DNA of 64,000 bases from NCBI RefSeq assembly GCF_001660815.1, contig NZ_LYMI01000019.1, forward strand, positions 1-64,000. Direction: 5' to 3'. A program made the translations under genes and the position numbers. The first letter of the stretch is position 1. Every line of letters begins with the position of its first letter. Of this stretch, positions 30,676-39,025 are shown in pieces. This stretch comes from Xanthomonas nasturtii (GTDB lineage: Bacteria > Pseudomonadota > Gammaproteobacteria > Xanthomonadales > Xanthomonadaceae). Under the pieces are notes generated by a model. The model was given only the letters and a program-made list of their open reading frames with translations, was not told where the DNA came from and did no database searches.

Positions 30676-31296
30676 ATGGCTTATCGACGCTCCGCCCTGA
30701 TGGAAGAACGCCTGGCCGGCAACCGCGAACGCATCCTGCACGCGGCTCGCGGCCTGATCGCCGAAGGCGGCTACCGCAACGCCCCGATCACCGCCGTGGC
30801 CGCCGCTGCTGGAGTCTCGACCGGGCAGATTTATCGGCATTTCCCGTCCAAAGCCGATCTTTTCGTGGAAGTTCTGAACGAGGCCGTGCAGCGCGAGATG
30901 ACCATCCTGCGCGCCATCGCCACCACCGGGGCCAGCGCGGCCGAGCGCCTGCGCAGCGCGATCGCCACCTTCGTGCGGCGCGCCTTGGCTGGTCCGGCGC
31001 TGGCGTACGCCTTCATCGCCGAGCCGGTGGAGAGCGAAGTGGATGCCGAGCGCATCCGCGGCCGACGTCTGTTCGGTGAAGTGTTCCGTCAGCTGCTCGC
31101 CGAAGGCGTGGTGGCCGGCGAGTTCCCCGAGCAGTCGCTGGACGCGGCAGCAGCTTGCATCGTCGGTGCCTTCACCGAGGCCCTGGTGGGGCCGATCGCC
31201 CCCAGCCGCGGCGACCCGCAGCAGGGTGAGCAGTTGGTCGAGGCGATCTGCGGCTTCTGCCTGCGCGCGGTAGGAGCGCAACAGCCAACGTGCTGA
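30676..31296 (+). CDS. TetR-family regulator, likely of the liu genes
   Basis: A 206-aa TetR-type repressor with an N-terminal helix-turn-helix (ITAVAAAAGVSTGQIYRHFPSK, about 44-65) and an all-helical ligand domain. It is divergent from liuA with 128 bp between the starts, a region containing an AT-rich segment (ACTAAAATTCAACTATTGAA) that could hold the operator. Comparative genomics has linked TetR and MerR regulators to branched-chain acyl-CoA genes, so control of liu is plausible but inferred. Confidence 0.82.
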   Translation: MAYRRSALMEERLAGNRERILHAARGLIAEGGYRNAPITAVAAAAGVSTGQIYRHFPSKADLFVEVLNEAVQREMTILRAIATTGASAAERLRSAIATFVRRALAGPALAYAFIAEPVESEVDAERIRGRRLFGEVFRQLLAEGVVAGEFPEQSLDAAAACIVGAFTEALVGPIAPSRGDPQQGEQLVEAICGFCLRAVGAQQPTC

Positions 31297-31338
31297 GTAC
31301 GCGCTGACCCGCGATGACTGTGCTTCACGAAAGCGCAT

Positions 31339-31359
31339 TACTGTGCATATACTGTGCAT
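31339..31359. promoter_or_regulatory. Direct repeat upstream of the Xre-RES pair
   Basis: TACTGTGCAT occurs twice with an 11-bp period (31339-31348 and 31350-31359), one DNA turn, 20 bp before the antitoxin ATG. The spacing suggests an autoregulatory operator for the Xre protein. Confidence 0.5.
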
Positions 31360-31378
31360 CACCTGCCGGAGTCGCGCG

Positions 31379-31753
31379 ATGGTCGCCGTTCTCAATCCCC
31401 TGGCCCTGACCGAACGCCTGCGCGTGCCGGACCGGACCATCCTGTCGCCCTTGGCCATGGCTGGCCTGCTGGATCTGTCGCAGCAGGAGCTGGCCGAACT
31501 GGCCGGCGTGCATCGCAACAGCCTGCGGGTGCATCCGGAAAGCCCGCGCGTGCAGGACCTGCTGCGCAATCTGTCGCGTCTGCTGGTGGCGATGGCGCAG
31601 GTGCAGCCGGACGAACGCCAGGTGGTGTTCCATCTCAAGAACACCCCCATTCCCGCGTTCGAATTCGCCACCTTGCTGGAGGTGGTCAAACAGGGCCGTA
31701 CCGATGATGCGTTGACCTACCTGCGCACCGTCGCCTCGGGGGCCGCCGGTTGA
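31379..31753 (+). CDS. Xre/MbcA/ParS-type antitoxin
   Basis: A 124-aa protein with a helix-turn-helix (LDLSQQELAELAGVHRNSLR) and a C-terminal DUF2384-like segment that in this family blocks the RES toxin active site. I chose the ATG at 31379, with GGAG 7 nt upstream, over a GTG 12 codons earlier that lies within the repeat-containing promoter. It overlaps the toxin start by 4 nt (TTGA), typical of RES-Xre modules. Confidence 0.85.
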   Translation: MVAVLNPLALTERLRVPDRTILSPLAMAGLLDLSQQELAELAGVHRNSLRVHPESPRVQDLLRNLSRLLVAMAQVQPDERQVVFHLKNTPIPAFEFATLLEVVKQGRTDDALTYLRTVASGAAG

Positions 31754-32277
31754 AGCTGAGCGCCCCGGCGCACTGCACGCTGTATCGCGCCTTCACTCCG
31801 CGCTGGGCCGCCGAACCGCTGAGCGGTGCCGGTGCGGCGCGCTCGGGCGGGCGCTTCAATCGGTTCGGTCAGCCGGCGCTGTACCTGTCGCTGCAACTGG
31901 AAACCGCCGCGGCCGAATATGCGCAGGCCGCGCCGTTCCTGCCGCCATTGACGCTGGTCAGTTACGCCGCAGAGCTGCCGGCGCTGGCCGATCTGCGCCT
32001 GCTCGATGCGAGCTGGGATGCAGTGTGGGCCGACTGGGCCGACGACTGGCGCAAGGCGCTGGTCAACAAGATCGAACCGGTGAACTGGGTGCTTGGCGAC
32101 CTGCTGCGTGAAGCGGAGATCCCCGGCGTGATCTTCCCCAGCATGGCGCGGCCCGAAGGCGTCAACGTGGCGCTGTTTCTGGACCTGCTGCAGCCCGAAC
32201 GCGTGCTGCAGGTACTCGACGATGGCCGTCTGCCGCGCGATGGCCGCAGCTGGGGCGACCCGCCGATGGTGGTGTAG
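31750..32277 (+). CDS. RES-domain toxin
   Basis: A 175-aa RES-domain protein. Characterised RES toxins deplete NAD+ or ADP-ribosylate metabolic enzymes. The family's conserved Arg (LYRAF), the GGRFNRFGQPALYLS block and a downstream Glu (ETAAAEYAQ) are present, so the active site looks intact. It starts at TTG inside the antitoxin stop, which implies coupled translation. It could be a stress or phage-defence module; nothing in the window shows the trigger. Confidence 0.87.
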   Translation: MKLSAPAHCTLYRAFTPRWAAEPLSGAGAARSGGRFNRFGQPALYLSLQLETAAAEYAQAAPFLPPLTLVSYAAELPALADLRLLDASWDAVWADWADDWRKALVNKIEPVNWVLGDLLREAEIPGVIFPSMARPEGVNVALFLDLLQPERVLQVLDDGRLPRDGRSWGDPPMVV

Positions 32278-32316
32278 CGGCATGCGTGCAGGATGAGCGC
32301 GGCAAACGGTCGCGCT

Positions 32317-32652
32317 TCAACCCATTAGCACCTGCATCACGCCGACCAGCACCGGTGCGACCAGGGCTGCCGGCACGATCGCACCACGCCGATACGGCAA
32401 CAACCACAGCGACAACACCGCTGCAGCCCCGGTCAACGTGCCCAGCCACAGCACCGGGCCGATGCCCCAGCCCTGCGCATGCACTGCCAGGCCAAAGGTG
32501 AGCAATATCAACACCCACCCCAGCACCCGCAGTTGCCGTGAACGGGCGGCGCCCAGCAGGCGGCCACGGAACTCCTGCTGATGCTTGTCCATCGCCAGGC
32601 ATAGCGCAGCAAAGCCGGAAAAATTCAGTGCCAGCAACAGCAGCACGCTCAT
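32317..32652 (-). CDS. DUF3325 small membrane protein
   Basis: A 111-aa protein with three to four hydrophobic helices (LLLLALNFSGFAALCLAM at the N-terminus, then VLGWVLILLTFGLAVHA and further segments), matching the DUF3325 family found behind PepSY membrane proteins. Its ATG overlaps the PepSY stop (ATGA). Function unknown; the setting suggests iron or siderophore reduction. Confidence 0.75.
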   Translation of the reverse strand: MSVLLLLALNFSGFAALCLAMDKHQQEFRGRLLGAARSRQLRVLGWVLILLTFGLAVHAQGWGIGPVLWLGTLTGAAAVLSLWLLPYRRGAIVPAALVAPVLVGVMQVLMG

Positions 32653-34265
32653 GCGCCTTCCTGGATCGGCGCGGCGTGCTGCACAGGCGTTGCGGCAGCG
32701 GCGCGCGCGCGACGCGCAGAGGCGGGCTGCGGTGCCTTCCAGCGCTGCAGGCGAAAGCCGGCAACGCCCAGGCAGACGCCCAGCAACAGACAGACCAGAT
32801 CGACACCAGCCAGCGCCCATTGCCCGGCTGGCAACGTCACGCCCAGATGCATGTCGGTGGTGATCGCGTTCAGCACCGGCACCAGCGCGAACAACGCCGC
32901 GCCCAGATACAACTGCCAGCTCCACATCGCACGCCGCGGCCATACGAAGGCGGCCAGCAACGCGGTGGCCCACGCCGCGAAAAACAGATTGGCTTCCATC
33001 GCTGCACGCGCTTCCAGGCCCACCGGCAACACGCGGTTGGCCCATAAGAAACTGGCGAAGGCGATCGGCAAGCCGGCCACGGTGCCGATATTGAGTGCGT
33101 CCACCAGCCGCAGGCCGAAGCCGATGCGCCCGGCCTTCAGATGTTTGGGGCGTTCCTTCACTGCCCACATCACCACGCCGCTGGCCACCATCAAACAACC
33201 GAGCAAACCGGAGCCGAAAAACAGCGCGCGCATCCAGGGCCCGGCAAAATGGGCGGTGTGCAGGCCCACCATCACCCCGCGCGTCTGGCTGGCATCGCCG
33301 GGCGGCCCGCTGCGTTGCAGGCGCTCGCCATTCACTGCATCGAACAGGATGGACGGCGCATCGGTCGAGAGATTGTCGGCCAGCTGGCTCACGCCCACGG
33401 CGGCATGTACATCGTTGGGAAAGGACACCGCCACGCTGCCCACCTCGCCGCCGCGCCAGTCACTGCGCGCGCGCGTCACGAACTGCTCCAGCGGCAGCAT
33501 GCGCGCCGGTGTGCCGGCTGCCTGCCGCGTGTCGGCCACCCGGTTGGCTGCCTCTTCGTAGAAACGCATTTCGTTATCGGCGTACTGCGCCTTGATGCCC
33601 CACGGCAGGTACATGAACATCAAGGTCACGATGCCGGTGTAGGTGATCATCGCGTGGTACGGCAACGCCGTCACCGCGCTGACGTTGTGGAAATCCAGCC
33701 ACGAACGCAGCCCCTTGCCCGGGCGGAAGGTGAAAAATTCCTTGAAGATCTTCTTGTGCGTGATCACCCCGCTGATGATCGCCACCAGCATGAACATCGC
33801 GCAGAAACCCACGATATAACGCGCCCACACCACCGGCAGATAATGCAGATCGAAGTGCAGCCGGTAGAAGAATTCGCCGCCCAGGGTGTCGCGTGCGGCG
33901 ATGTTCTTGCCGGTGGCCGGGTCGATGATGGCGTTGCCGTACATCTCGCGCCGGCTGGCAGGTTTGCCGTTGGCCGGCGCAGGATTTTGCCAGTACATGC
34001 TCACTACCGGAGTGCGCGCGTCCGGCAAGGTGATGTTCCAGCTCACGGCTTCCGCGGCGTGCGTCTGCAGGTACTGCTCGGCGCTGCGCAGCGCAGTGGC
34101 GTCGCTCACCGTGGTGATGGGCAATTCCGGACGCATCCAGCGGCTGATTTCGTCGCGGTAATAACTCGCGGTACCGCCCATGAAGATCAGCAGCAGTACC
34201 CAGCCAACCAGTAATCCGGTCCAGGTATGCAGCCACGCCATCGACTGGCGAAACCCCTGCTTCAT
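32649..34265 (-). CDS. PepSY-domain inner-membrane protein
   Basis: A 538-aa PepSY-associated membrane protein (iron-regulated type). Four or more membrane segments are evident (about 13-33, 155-180, 205-225, 350-372 and further C-terminal ones), with two PepSY-like periplasmic regions between. Membrane-embedded histidines (LHFDLHY, LHTAHFAG) could ligate heme, as proposed for FoxB/FhuF-like siderophore reductases. The start at MKQGFRQSMAWLHTWTG overlaps the preceding gene by ATGA; the open frame extends 40 codons further but only inside DUF3649. Confidence 0.85.
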   Translation of the reverse strand: MKQGFRQSMAWLHTWTGLLVGWVLLLIFMGGTASYYRDEISRWMRPELPITTVSDATALRSAEQYLQTHAAEAVSWNITLPDARTPVVSMYWQNPAPANGKPASRREMYGNAIIDPATGKNIAARDTLGGEFFYRLHFDLHYLPVVWARYIVGFCAMFMLVAIISGVITHKKIFKEFFTFRPGKGLRSWLDFHNVSAVTALPYHAMITYTGIVTLMFMYLPWGIKAQYADNEMRFYEEAANRVADTRQAAGTPARMLPLEQFVTRARSDWRGGEVGSVAVSFPNDVHAAVGVSQLADNLSTDAPSILFDAVNGERLQRSGPPGDASQTRGVMVGLHTAHFAGPWMRALFFGSGLLGCLMVASGVVMWAVKERPKHLKAGRIGFGLRLVDALNIGTVAGLPIAFASFLWANRVLPVGLEARAAMEANLFFAAWATALLAAFVWPRRAMWSWQLYLGAALFALVPVLNAITTDMHLGVTLPAGQWALAGVDLVCLLLGVCLGVAGFRLQRWKAPQPASARRARAAAATPVQHAAPIQEGA

Positions 34266-34573
34266 GCCGCGCTCCGCTGCAGCCACTCGGCCAGCGCGAA
34301 CATCAGCGCCGCCGGCACCGCAATGCCGGCCCACGCACGCCACACGCTGGCGGTGGCAAAGGCCCACAGCGGCGCACAGGCGCACACCACGATGCCGACC
34401 AGCATGCTGGTCAACACCGCTTCACTGCGCGGCAGCGGCAACACCAGCGCCAGCAACAGATTGGTGGCGCTGGCGAGCGCATAACCACCGAAGATCGCCG
34501 CCAGCGTGCGCACAAGCACGCCCAGCCAGGGGCGCTTGAGCCAGGAGCGCGGCAGGGACGGTGCGGTAGACAT
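34262..34573 (-). CDS. DUF3649 small membrane protein
   Basis: A 103-aa protein with three predicted membrane helices (GVLVRTLAAIFGGYALASA, LTSMLVGIVVCACAPLWAF, WAGIAVPAALMFALAEWL). The family is regularly found next to PepSY and DUF3325 proteins in TonB-linked iron uptake loci. It overlaps the PepSY gene by 4 nt. No enzymatic motif. Confidence 0.75.
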   Translation of the reverse strand: MSTAPSLPRSWLKRPWLGVLVRTLAAIFGGYALASATNLLLALVLPLPRSEAVLTSMLVGIVVCACAPLWAFATASVWRAWAGIAVPAALMFALAEWLQRSAA

Positions 34574-34598
34574 CGGCGCGACTACAGGCGTGGCCGAC

Positions 34599-35243
34599 TC
34601 ACTCGGCCAGGAAAGTCAGCGTGCTGATGTGATGCACCATCGACACCTGCTTGCCGGCAACCTCGCGCTTCACCGGTTCCTTGTTGGTGGCCACCAGGAT
34701 GTGGCGGCCGGCACGCAGCTTGGGCAGGGTCACCTGGCCCTTGGCATCGGAGATCAGCGTCTTCTGCCACTTCTGCGGGTCGATCACCGTCACTTCGACC
34801 TTGGGCAGCGGCGTGTTGCGATAAAGCACGGTCAGCGTGTTGCTGTTGGCGGCAGTGGGCACCAGCTCGAAATCCAGCTTGGCTGCGGGCGTGGCGCGGC
34901 CGGCGCGGGCGTAATAGCTCACCGTCTCGAAACCGCCGGCTTCGCCCTTCCACGGCTCGAACACGCTGTCGTCGCTCAGCCAGGCATCGCCGCTGCCGGC
35001 CAACGGCGCGGTCAGAAACTCGGTGCCACGTTGCAGTGCGCCGGCCTTGCCGGCAGTGCCGAACACGCGCGGCTTGACCACGCGCTTGATCTCGTCCTGG
35101 CCGTGATCGAGGGTTTCCTGCGCCGGCTCGCCGAAGAAGATGCGCACCGGGCCGCTGCCGTCGCGCTCGATCCAGATTTCATGGGCCTGGGCAGACAGGC
35201 TGATGCTGGCCAAGGCTAGGCAGGACAGCAGGAAAGACTTCAT
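34599..35243 (-). CDS. DUF4198-type periplasmic protein
   Basis: A 214-aa secreted protein with a Sec signal (LLSCLALASISLSAQAHEIW, cleavage after AQA). The mature N-terminus HEIWIERD with a first-position histidine and a late MVHH motif resembles DUF4198 proteins, some of which bind nickel or cobalt. The C-terminal half looks like an Ig/carboxypeptidase-regulatory fold (GQVTLPKLRAGRHILVATN). It is the first gene of the operon leading to DUF3649, PepSY and DUF3325; a metal-delivery role is inferred. Confidence 0.8.
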   Translation of the reverse strand: MKSFLLSCLALASISLSAQAHEIWIERDGSGPVRIFFGEPAQETLDHGQDEIKRVVKPRVFGTAGKAGALQRGTEFLTAPLAGSGDAWLSDDSVFEPWKGEAGGFETVSYYARAGRATPAAKLDFELVPTAANSNTLTVLYRNTPLPKVEVTVIDPQKWQKTLISDAKGQVTLPKLRAGRHILVATNKEPVKREVAGKQVSMVHHISTLTFLAE

Positions 35244-35302
35244 CGCGGCGACTCCTCAAGACAGGACCGGGCGAGGCGAGAACCGCGTCACCGTGGATTG
35301 AT

Positions 35303-35321
35303 GGGAATGATACGCAATCCC
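35303..35321 (-). promoter_or_regulatory. Fur-like box before the DUF4198-PepSY operon
   Basis: GGGAATGATACGCAATCCC, about 60 bp before the DUF4198 start, is a 19-bp imperfect palindrome with 12 of 19 positions matching the Fur consensus by my count. It fits iron control of the PepSY genes but is a weak match. Confidence 0.45.
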
Positions 35322-35510
35322 TTCAATGAGACCAACGTGCCATGCGGCATTGCGGCAATTCATCGGCGGGTGCGCGCCTGAGCCGGCATTGGGGCGACAG
35401 CGCGTCAAGGCGCAGCGCGCAAGGCGGCGAAAACTGTCACGCAGGCTGGTCAGACTGGCGCGAAGTGTGCTCTATACTCCGGCGCTAGCAGAGGTCTTCG
35501 ACCAACAGCC

Positions 35511-36041
35511 ATGGGTGAGCGCGTGCGGAATTACGACCTCGAGTTCCTGAAAAAATTCTCGATGGTGATCGGATTACTGGTAGTGATCACCCTGGGCCTG
35601 ATCGCCCTGGCAGCCTATTTGCAACGCGCTATCCCCGACGAAGTCTCACCCACTGCCGTCAAACGCGTGCAGCAACGCATCGCGCCTGCCGGTGCGGTCT
35701 ATGCCGGCGCCACCGGCGCGTCCGCCCAGGCCGCAGCCCAGGCCGCAGCGCTGGCCAAGGCCGCCTCGCAATCCGCTTACGGCGGCAGCACCGACGGCAA
35801 GACCATCTTCGACAACCTGTGCACCGCCTGCCACACCACGGGGGTGGGCAAGGCGCCGACGCTGGATCGTTCGCATTGGGATGCGCGCATCGCCCAGGGC
35901 AAGGACACCTTGTACAAGCACGCCATCGAGGGCTACACCGGCCCGGACGGCGGCATCATGCCGCCCAAGGGCGGCAACCCGGCGCTGACCGAAGAACAGG
36001 TGCGCGCCACCGTCGACTGGATGCTTGCCAATCTGAAGTAA
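35511..36041 (+). CDS. Membrane-anchored cytochrome c5-like protein
   Basis: A 176-aa c-type cytochrome. An N-terminal membrane anchor (about 17-38, VIGLLVVITLGLIALAAYL) is followed by an Ala/Gln-rich linker and a heme domain with CTACH as the CxxCH site and a distal Met in GIMPPKGG. Such proteins pass electrons in the periplasm. A TATACT -10-like hexamer lies about 40 bp upstream. It stands alone, divergent from the DUF4198 operon. Confidence 0.88.
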   Translation: MGERVRNYDLEFLKKFSMVIGLLVVITLGLIALAAYLQRAIPDEVSPTAVKRVQQRIAPAGAVYAGATGASAQAAAQAAALAKAASQSAYGGSTDGKTIFDNLCTACHTTGVGKAPTLDRSHWDARIAQGKDTLYKHAIEGYTGPDGGIMPPKGGNPALTEEQVRATVDWMLANLK

Positions 36042-36436
36042 GCGCCTGACCTAGCACCGCGCCCGCAACACGCGGCTGGCTTCCAGTGGCTGGTGTGCGG
36101 ACAGGTCGTCGGATGTGCCGTGCGGATGCGTCGAGCGGGCCAAGTGCGAGGCTGTGCGCGCTGCCGTTCGCTTTTTGTTTTACAGGCAGCAGGCATCGCG
36201 CGTGCGGTGGGCCTGGCTGCAACGCTCTTTTCAGGCAATCGCGGCCTTGCACGATCATGCAGTGCCACTGCAAAGGCTGTTGCGTGCACCTGCAAAGGCT
36301 AACGATGTACCGGCCACGTCACGCGCCAGCTGGTCGCCACGCGTAGCGTATTGTTAGCCTCTCACAACGCCTTGTCTCCACGCGCTGCCTTCGGGGTGGC
36401 GCTTGCAGGTGGTTTACGTCTTTCCGGAGTGTGTCG
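36042..36436. other. Intergenic region with a short direct repeat
   Basis: About 395 bp without a credible gene. CTGCAAAGGCT occurs twice 22 bp apart (36268-36278 and 36290-36300), at two helical turns, upstream of the nuclease gene. No terminator or RNA gene recognised. Confidence 0.4.
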
Positions 36437-38155
36437 ATGTCGCGTTGCTCGCTGGTTGTGCTCGGTGTGATCGGTCTGTTGGCTCCGCTGCTCGGCAGTG
36501 CCGCCGAGGGCGCGCCGCAACGTCTGTCGATCGCCGACGTGCAGGGCGAAGACGGCCGCAGCCCATACGATGGCCGCATGGTCGAGGTGGAAGGCATCGT
36601 CACCGCCGATACGCGCACGGGCCTGGCCGGCCTGTTCGTGCAGCAGCCCGGCTTCGAGCCGCGGCGCTCGCATGGCCTGTTCGTCACCGGTGCCGGTAAT
36701 GCCGAGGTCGCGGTGGGCGACCGCGTGCGCCTCGTCGGTCGCGTGCGCGAGGTCTCGGCAGGCGGCGAGGCGAGCCTGACCACGGTGGACGCCAGCACCA
36801 TCGAGCGGCTCGCCGGCGGCCAGCCGGTGCCGGTGCGCATGCTCAGTGGCCCGCCGGCCAATTGGGAAGCGCTGGAAGGCGAGCATGTGCGCATCGCCGC
36901 GCTCACGCTCAACGGCAGCGACCGCCTGGACACGTACGGCGAACTGGTCGCTGCGTTCGGTGGACGCCTGTGGCAGCCGAGCGAGGTGGCCGCTGCCGGC
37001 ACGCAGGCGTTCGCGCAAGTGGACGCCGATAACGCACGCCGTCGCGTGCTGCTGGACGATGCGCGCAACGGCCGCAGCCCCAAGACGGTGTCGTATCTGC
37101 CGGCCGAGCCGGTGTTGCGCAGCGGCAGCCTGCTCAAATCGGTCGATGGCATCGTCGATCAACGCTACGACGGCAACTACCGCATCCAGGTACTCACTCC
37201 GCTGACCTTGCCGGCGATGCCTACCGCAGTGGCGCCGCAGGTGGGCGGCGATCTGCGCATCGCCTCGTTCAACCTGGAGAATTTCTTCAACGGCAATGGC
37301 CGTGGCGGTGGTTTTCCGACCAAGCGCGGCGCACGTACGCACGAACAGTTCCAGGCGCAGCTGGCCAAGCTGGTCGCCACCATCGTGCCGTTGCGCGCCG
37401 ATGTGGCCGCGTTGATGGAAGTGGAAAACGACGGCACCGGCGCCGATGCGGCGGTGGCACAGCTGGTGGCCGCGCTCAATGCCGCCGGCACGGACAAGGA
37501 TTGGCAGTTCGTCGATACCGGCAGCGGCCCGGGCGACGATGCGATCCGGGTCGGCATCGTGTACCGCAGCTCGCAGGTGACCCCGGTCGGCAAGCCGGCC
37601 ACGCTGACCGGCGGGCCGTTCGAGAACCACAGCCGCGTGCCGCTGGCGCAGGCGTTCCGTAGCACGCGCGGGGCGACGTTCGTGGTGGTCGCCAATCACT
37701 TCAAATCCAAGGGCTGCGGCACGGCCAGCGGTGCCGATGCCGACCAGCAGGACGGCCAGGCCTGCTGGAACGCCACCCGCACCGAATCGGCCAAGCGCCT
37801 GCACCAGTGGTTGCAGACCGACCCCACCGGCGCGCAGACCAAGCTCGCCGTGCTGCTGGGCGACTTCAATGCCTACGCGATGGAAACCCCGATGCGCAGC
37901 CTGCGCGCCAGCGGCTGGCAGGACGCGTTTGTGGTGGCCGGGGTGAAACAGCCTTACAGCTACGTCTACGATGGCATGAGCGGGCGGCTGGATCATGCCC
38001 TACTCAGCCCGGCGATGGCCAAGCAACTGCGTGGCGCGGTGGAATGGCACATCAATGCCGATGTCATGGACGAGGCCGGCTACGCCAAGCGCAATCTGCC
38101 CGGTCCGTGGCGTAGCTCCGATCACGACCCGGTAGTGCTGGGCTTTTCGCTGTAG
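36437..38155 (+). CDS. Secreted endonuclease/exonuclease/phosphatase-family nuclease
   Basis: A 572-aa exported nuclease of the ExeM/NucH type. A signal peptide (VVLGVIGLLAPLLGSAAEGA) precedes an OB-fold-like region (about 35-260), then the EEP catalytic domain with RIASFNLENFF, MEVENDG, VANHFKSKG, LLGDFNAYAMETP and RSSDHDPV; all expected catalytic Glu, Asp, Asn and His positions are visible. Such enzymes degrade extracellular DNA for phosphate or to remodel biofilms and host DNA traps. I chose the ATG at 36437, with GGAG upstream, over a GTG two codons earlier. Confidence 0.9.
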   Translation: MSRCSLVVLGVIGLLAPLLGSAAEGAPQRLSIADVQGEDGRSPYDGRMVEVEGIVTADTRTGLAGLFVQQPGFEPRRSHGLFVTGAGNAEVAVGDRVRLVGRVREVSAGGEASLTTVDASTIERLAGGQPVPVRMLSGPPANWEALEGEHVRIAALTLNGSDRLDTYGELVAAFGGRLWQPSEVAAAGTQAFAQVDADNARRRVLLDDARNGRSPKTVSYLPAEPVLRSGSLLKSVDGIVDQRYDGNYRIQVLTPLTLPAMPTAVAPQVGGDLRIASFNLENFFNGNGRGGGFPTKRGARTHEQFQAQLAKLVATIVPLRADVAALMEVENDGTGADAAVAQLVAALNAAGTDKDWQFVDTGSGPGDDAIRVGIVYRSSQVTPVGKPATLTGGPFENHSRVPLAQAFRSTRGATFVVVANHFKSKGCGTASGADADQQDGQACWNATRTESAKRLHQWLQTDPTGAQTKLAVLLGDFNAYAMETPMRSLRASGWQDAFVVAGVKQPYSYVYDGMSGRLDHALLSPAMAKQLRGAVEWHINADVMDEAGYAKRNLPGPWRSSDHDPVVLGFSL

Positions 38156-38224
38156 CAAGCGCGATGAGGCGGCGTGTGCGGGTAGCTGCTGGACCGGGCG
38201 CCGATGGGCAAGCGCATGCGCGCG

Positions 38225-39025
38225 TCAGTCCGACCGCTCGCGCTGCGTAATGGCCTCGCCGAGCCGCCGCTGCAGGGTCAGCGTCCTGTAGTCATGCATG
38301 AGGCAGTGCAGTTGCTGGATCAGCGCACAGGGCGCGGCGCTGTCTTGCAGGATGTCCAGCTGTTCCAGTGCGTCCCGGTACGCCTGGGCCAAGCAGGTCG
38401 ACTGGGTGCTTGTTTCCTGTCCCGGTGTGTATGCATCGTCGTGGCGTATCCGAGCCTGCGAGTCGGTTAGCGGTGCGGTGCCGCGTGCGGCCCCCTGCGC
38501 ACGCACACGCTGCAGCGGTGAGAGCGCTGCGAGCAGGGCATGCAGCTGGAGATCGCGTAGCTGATTGCGTTGCGCCAACAGCTCATTGCGCTGATCGAGC
38601 GCGCGTTGTTCCTGCGGCAGCGCGTCGCGATCCTCCAGGAACAGACGGGTGGTGAGGGCGTGATACTGCGGGTTCAATTCGAGTAGGCGGCGATTCATGG
38701 CCTTCAGCCGCAAAGGCGCATGCGTAGGCGCCTGCGATGTGTCCTGCGCCTCCGGCTTCGATGCGATGACGAGCGTGCAGACAGGCAAATCCGCACGCCG
38801 CTGCAGTACCCGCTGCTGCGAGTTCTGTCCGCACGATGACGTGCGCGTGCAAGCACCCTTCTGCTGCGCTGGTGCGACAGTACAGCACGGGTCTGCTGGT
38901 CGCGCCGGCATCAGCTGTGTCGGCGGTTGGGACGGCCAGCACCTTGTCACGACGTGGGATGCACCGACTGCAGCCCAGAGATCGGGCACCCGTTGAATAC
39001 TGTTCGACACCGATTTCAGGCGCAT
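38225..39025 (-). CDS. Candidate type III effector, XopR-related small paralogue
   Basis: A 266-aa protein. The first 115 residues are Ser/Gln/Pro/Cys-rich and probably disordered; the rest is helical. Residues about 110-175 align without gaps with the XopR-like protein at 41695: MNRRLLELNPQ vs MNVELAALNEQ, and RDLQLHALLAALSPLQ vs RDLQLDGMLAALAPLE. The C-terminus (LEQLDILQDSAAP) also matches LESLKESGAP. The start MRLKSV resembles MRLISL of the neighbour and has GGAG upstream. An exact PIP box with a -10 30 nt downstream precedes it. Translocation is inferred from promoter, composition and homology. I do not recognise it as a named effector. Confidence 0.7.
   Translation of the reverse strand: MRLKSVSNSIQRVPDLWAAVGASHVVTRCWPSQPPTQLMPARPADPCCTVAPAQQKGACTRTSSCGQNSQQRVLQRRADLPVCTLVIASKPEAQDTSQAPTHAPLRLKAMNRRLLELNPQYHALTTRLFLEDRDALPQEQRALDQRNELLAQRNQLRDLQLHALLAALSPLQRVRAQGAARGTAPLTDSQARIRHDDAYTPGQETSTQSTCLAQAYRDALEQLDILQDSAAPCALIQQLHCLMHDYRTLTLQRRLGEAITQRERSD

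Noticed and set aside
38225-39025. The small effector candidate as a frameshifted fragment of xopR
   Set aside because: It has its own complete promoter, binding site, start and stop, and the shared segments are diverged along their length, so it is a separate gene.
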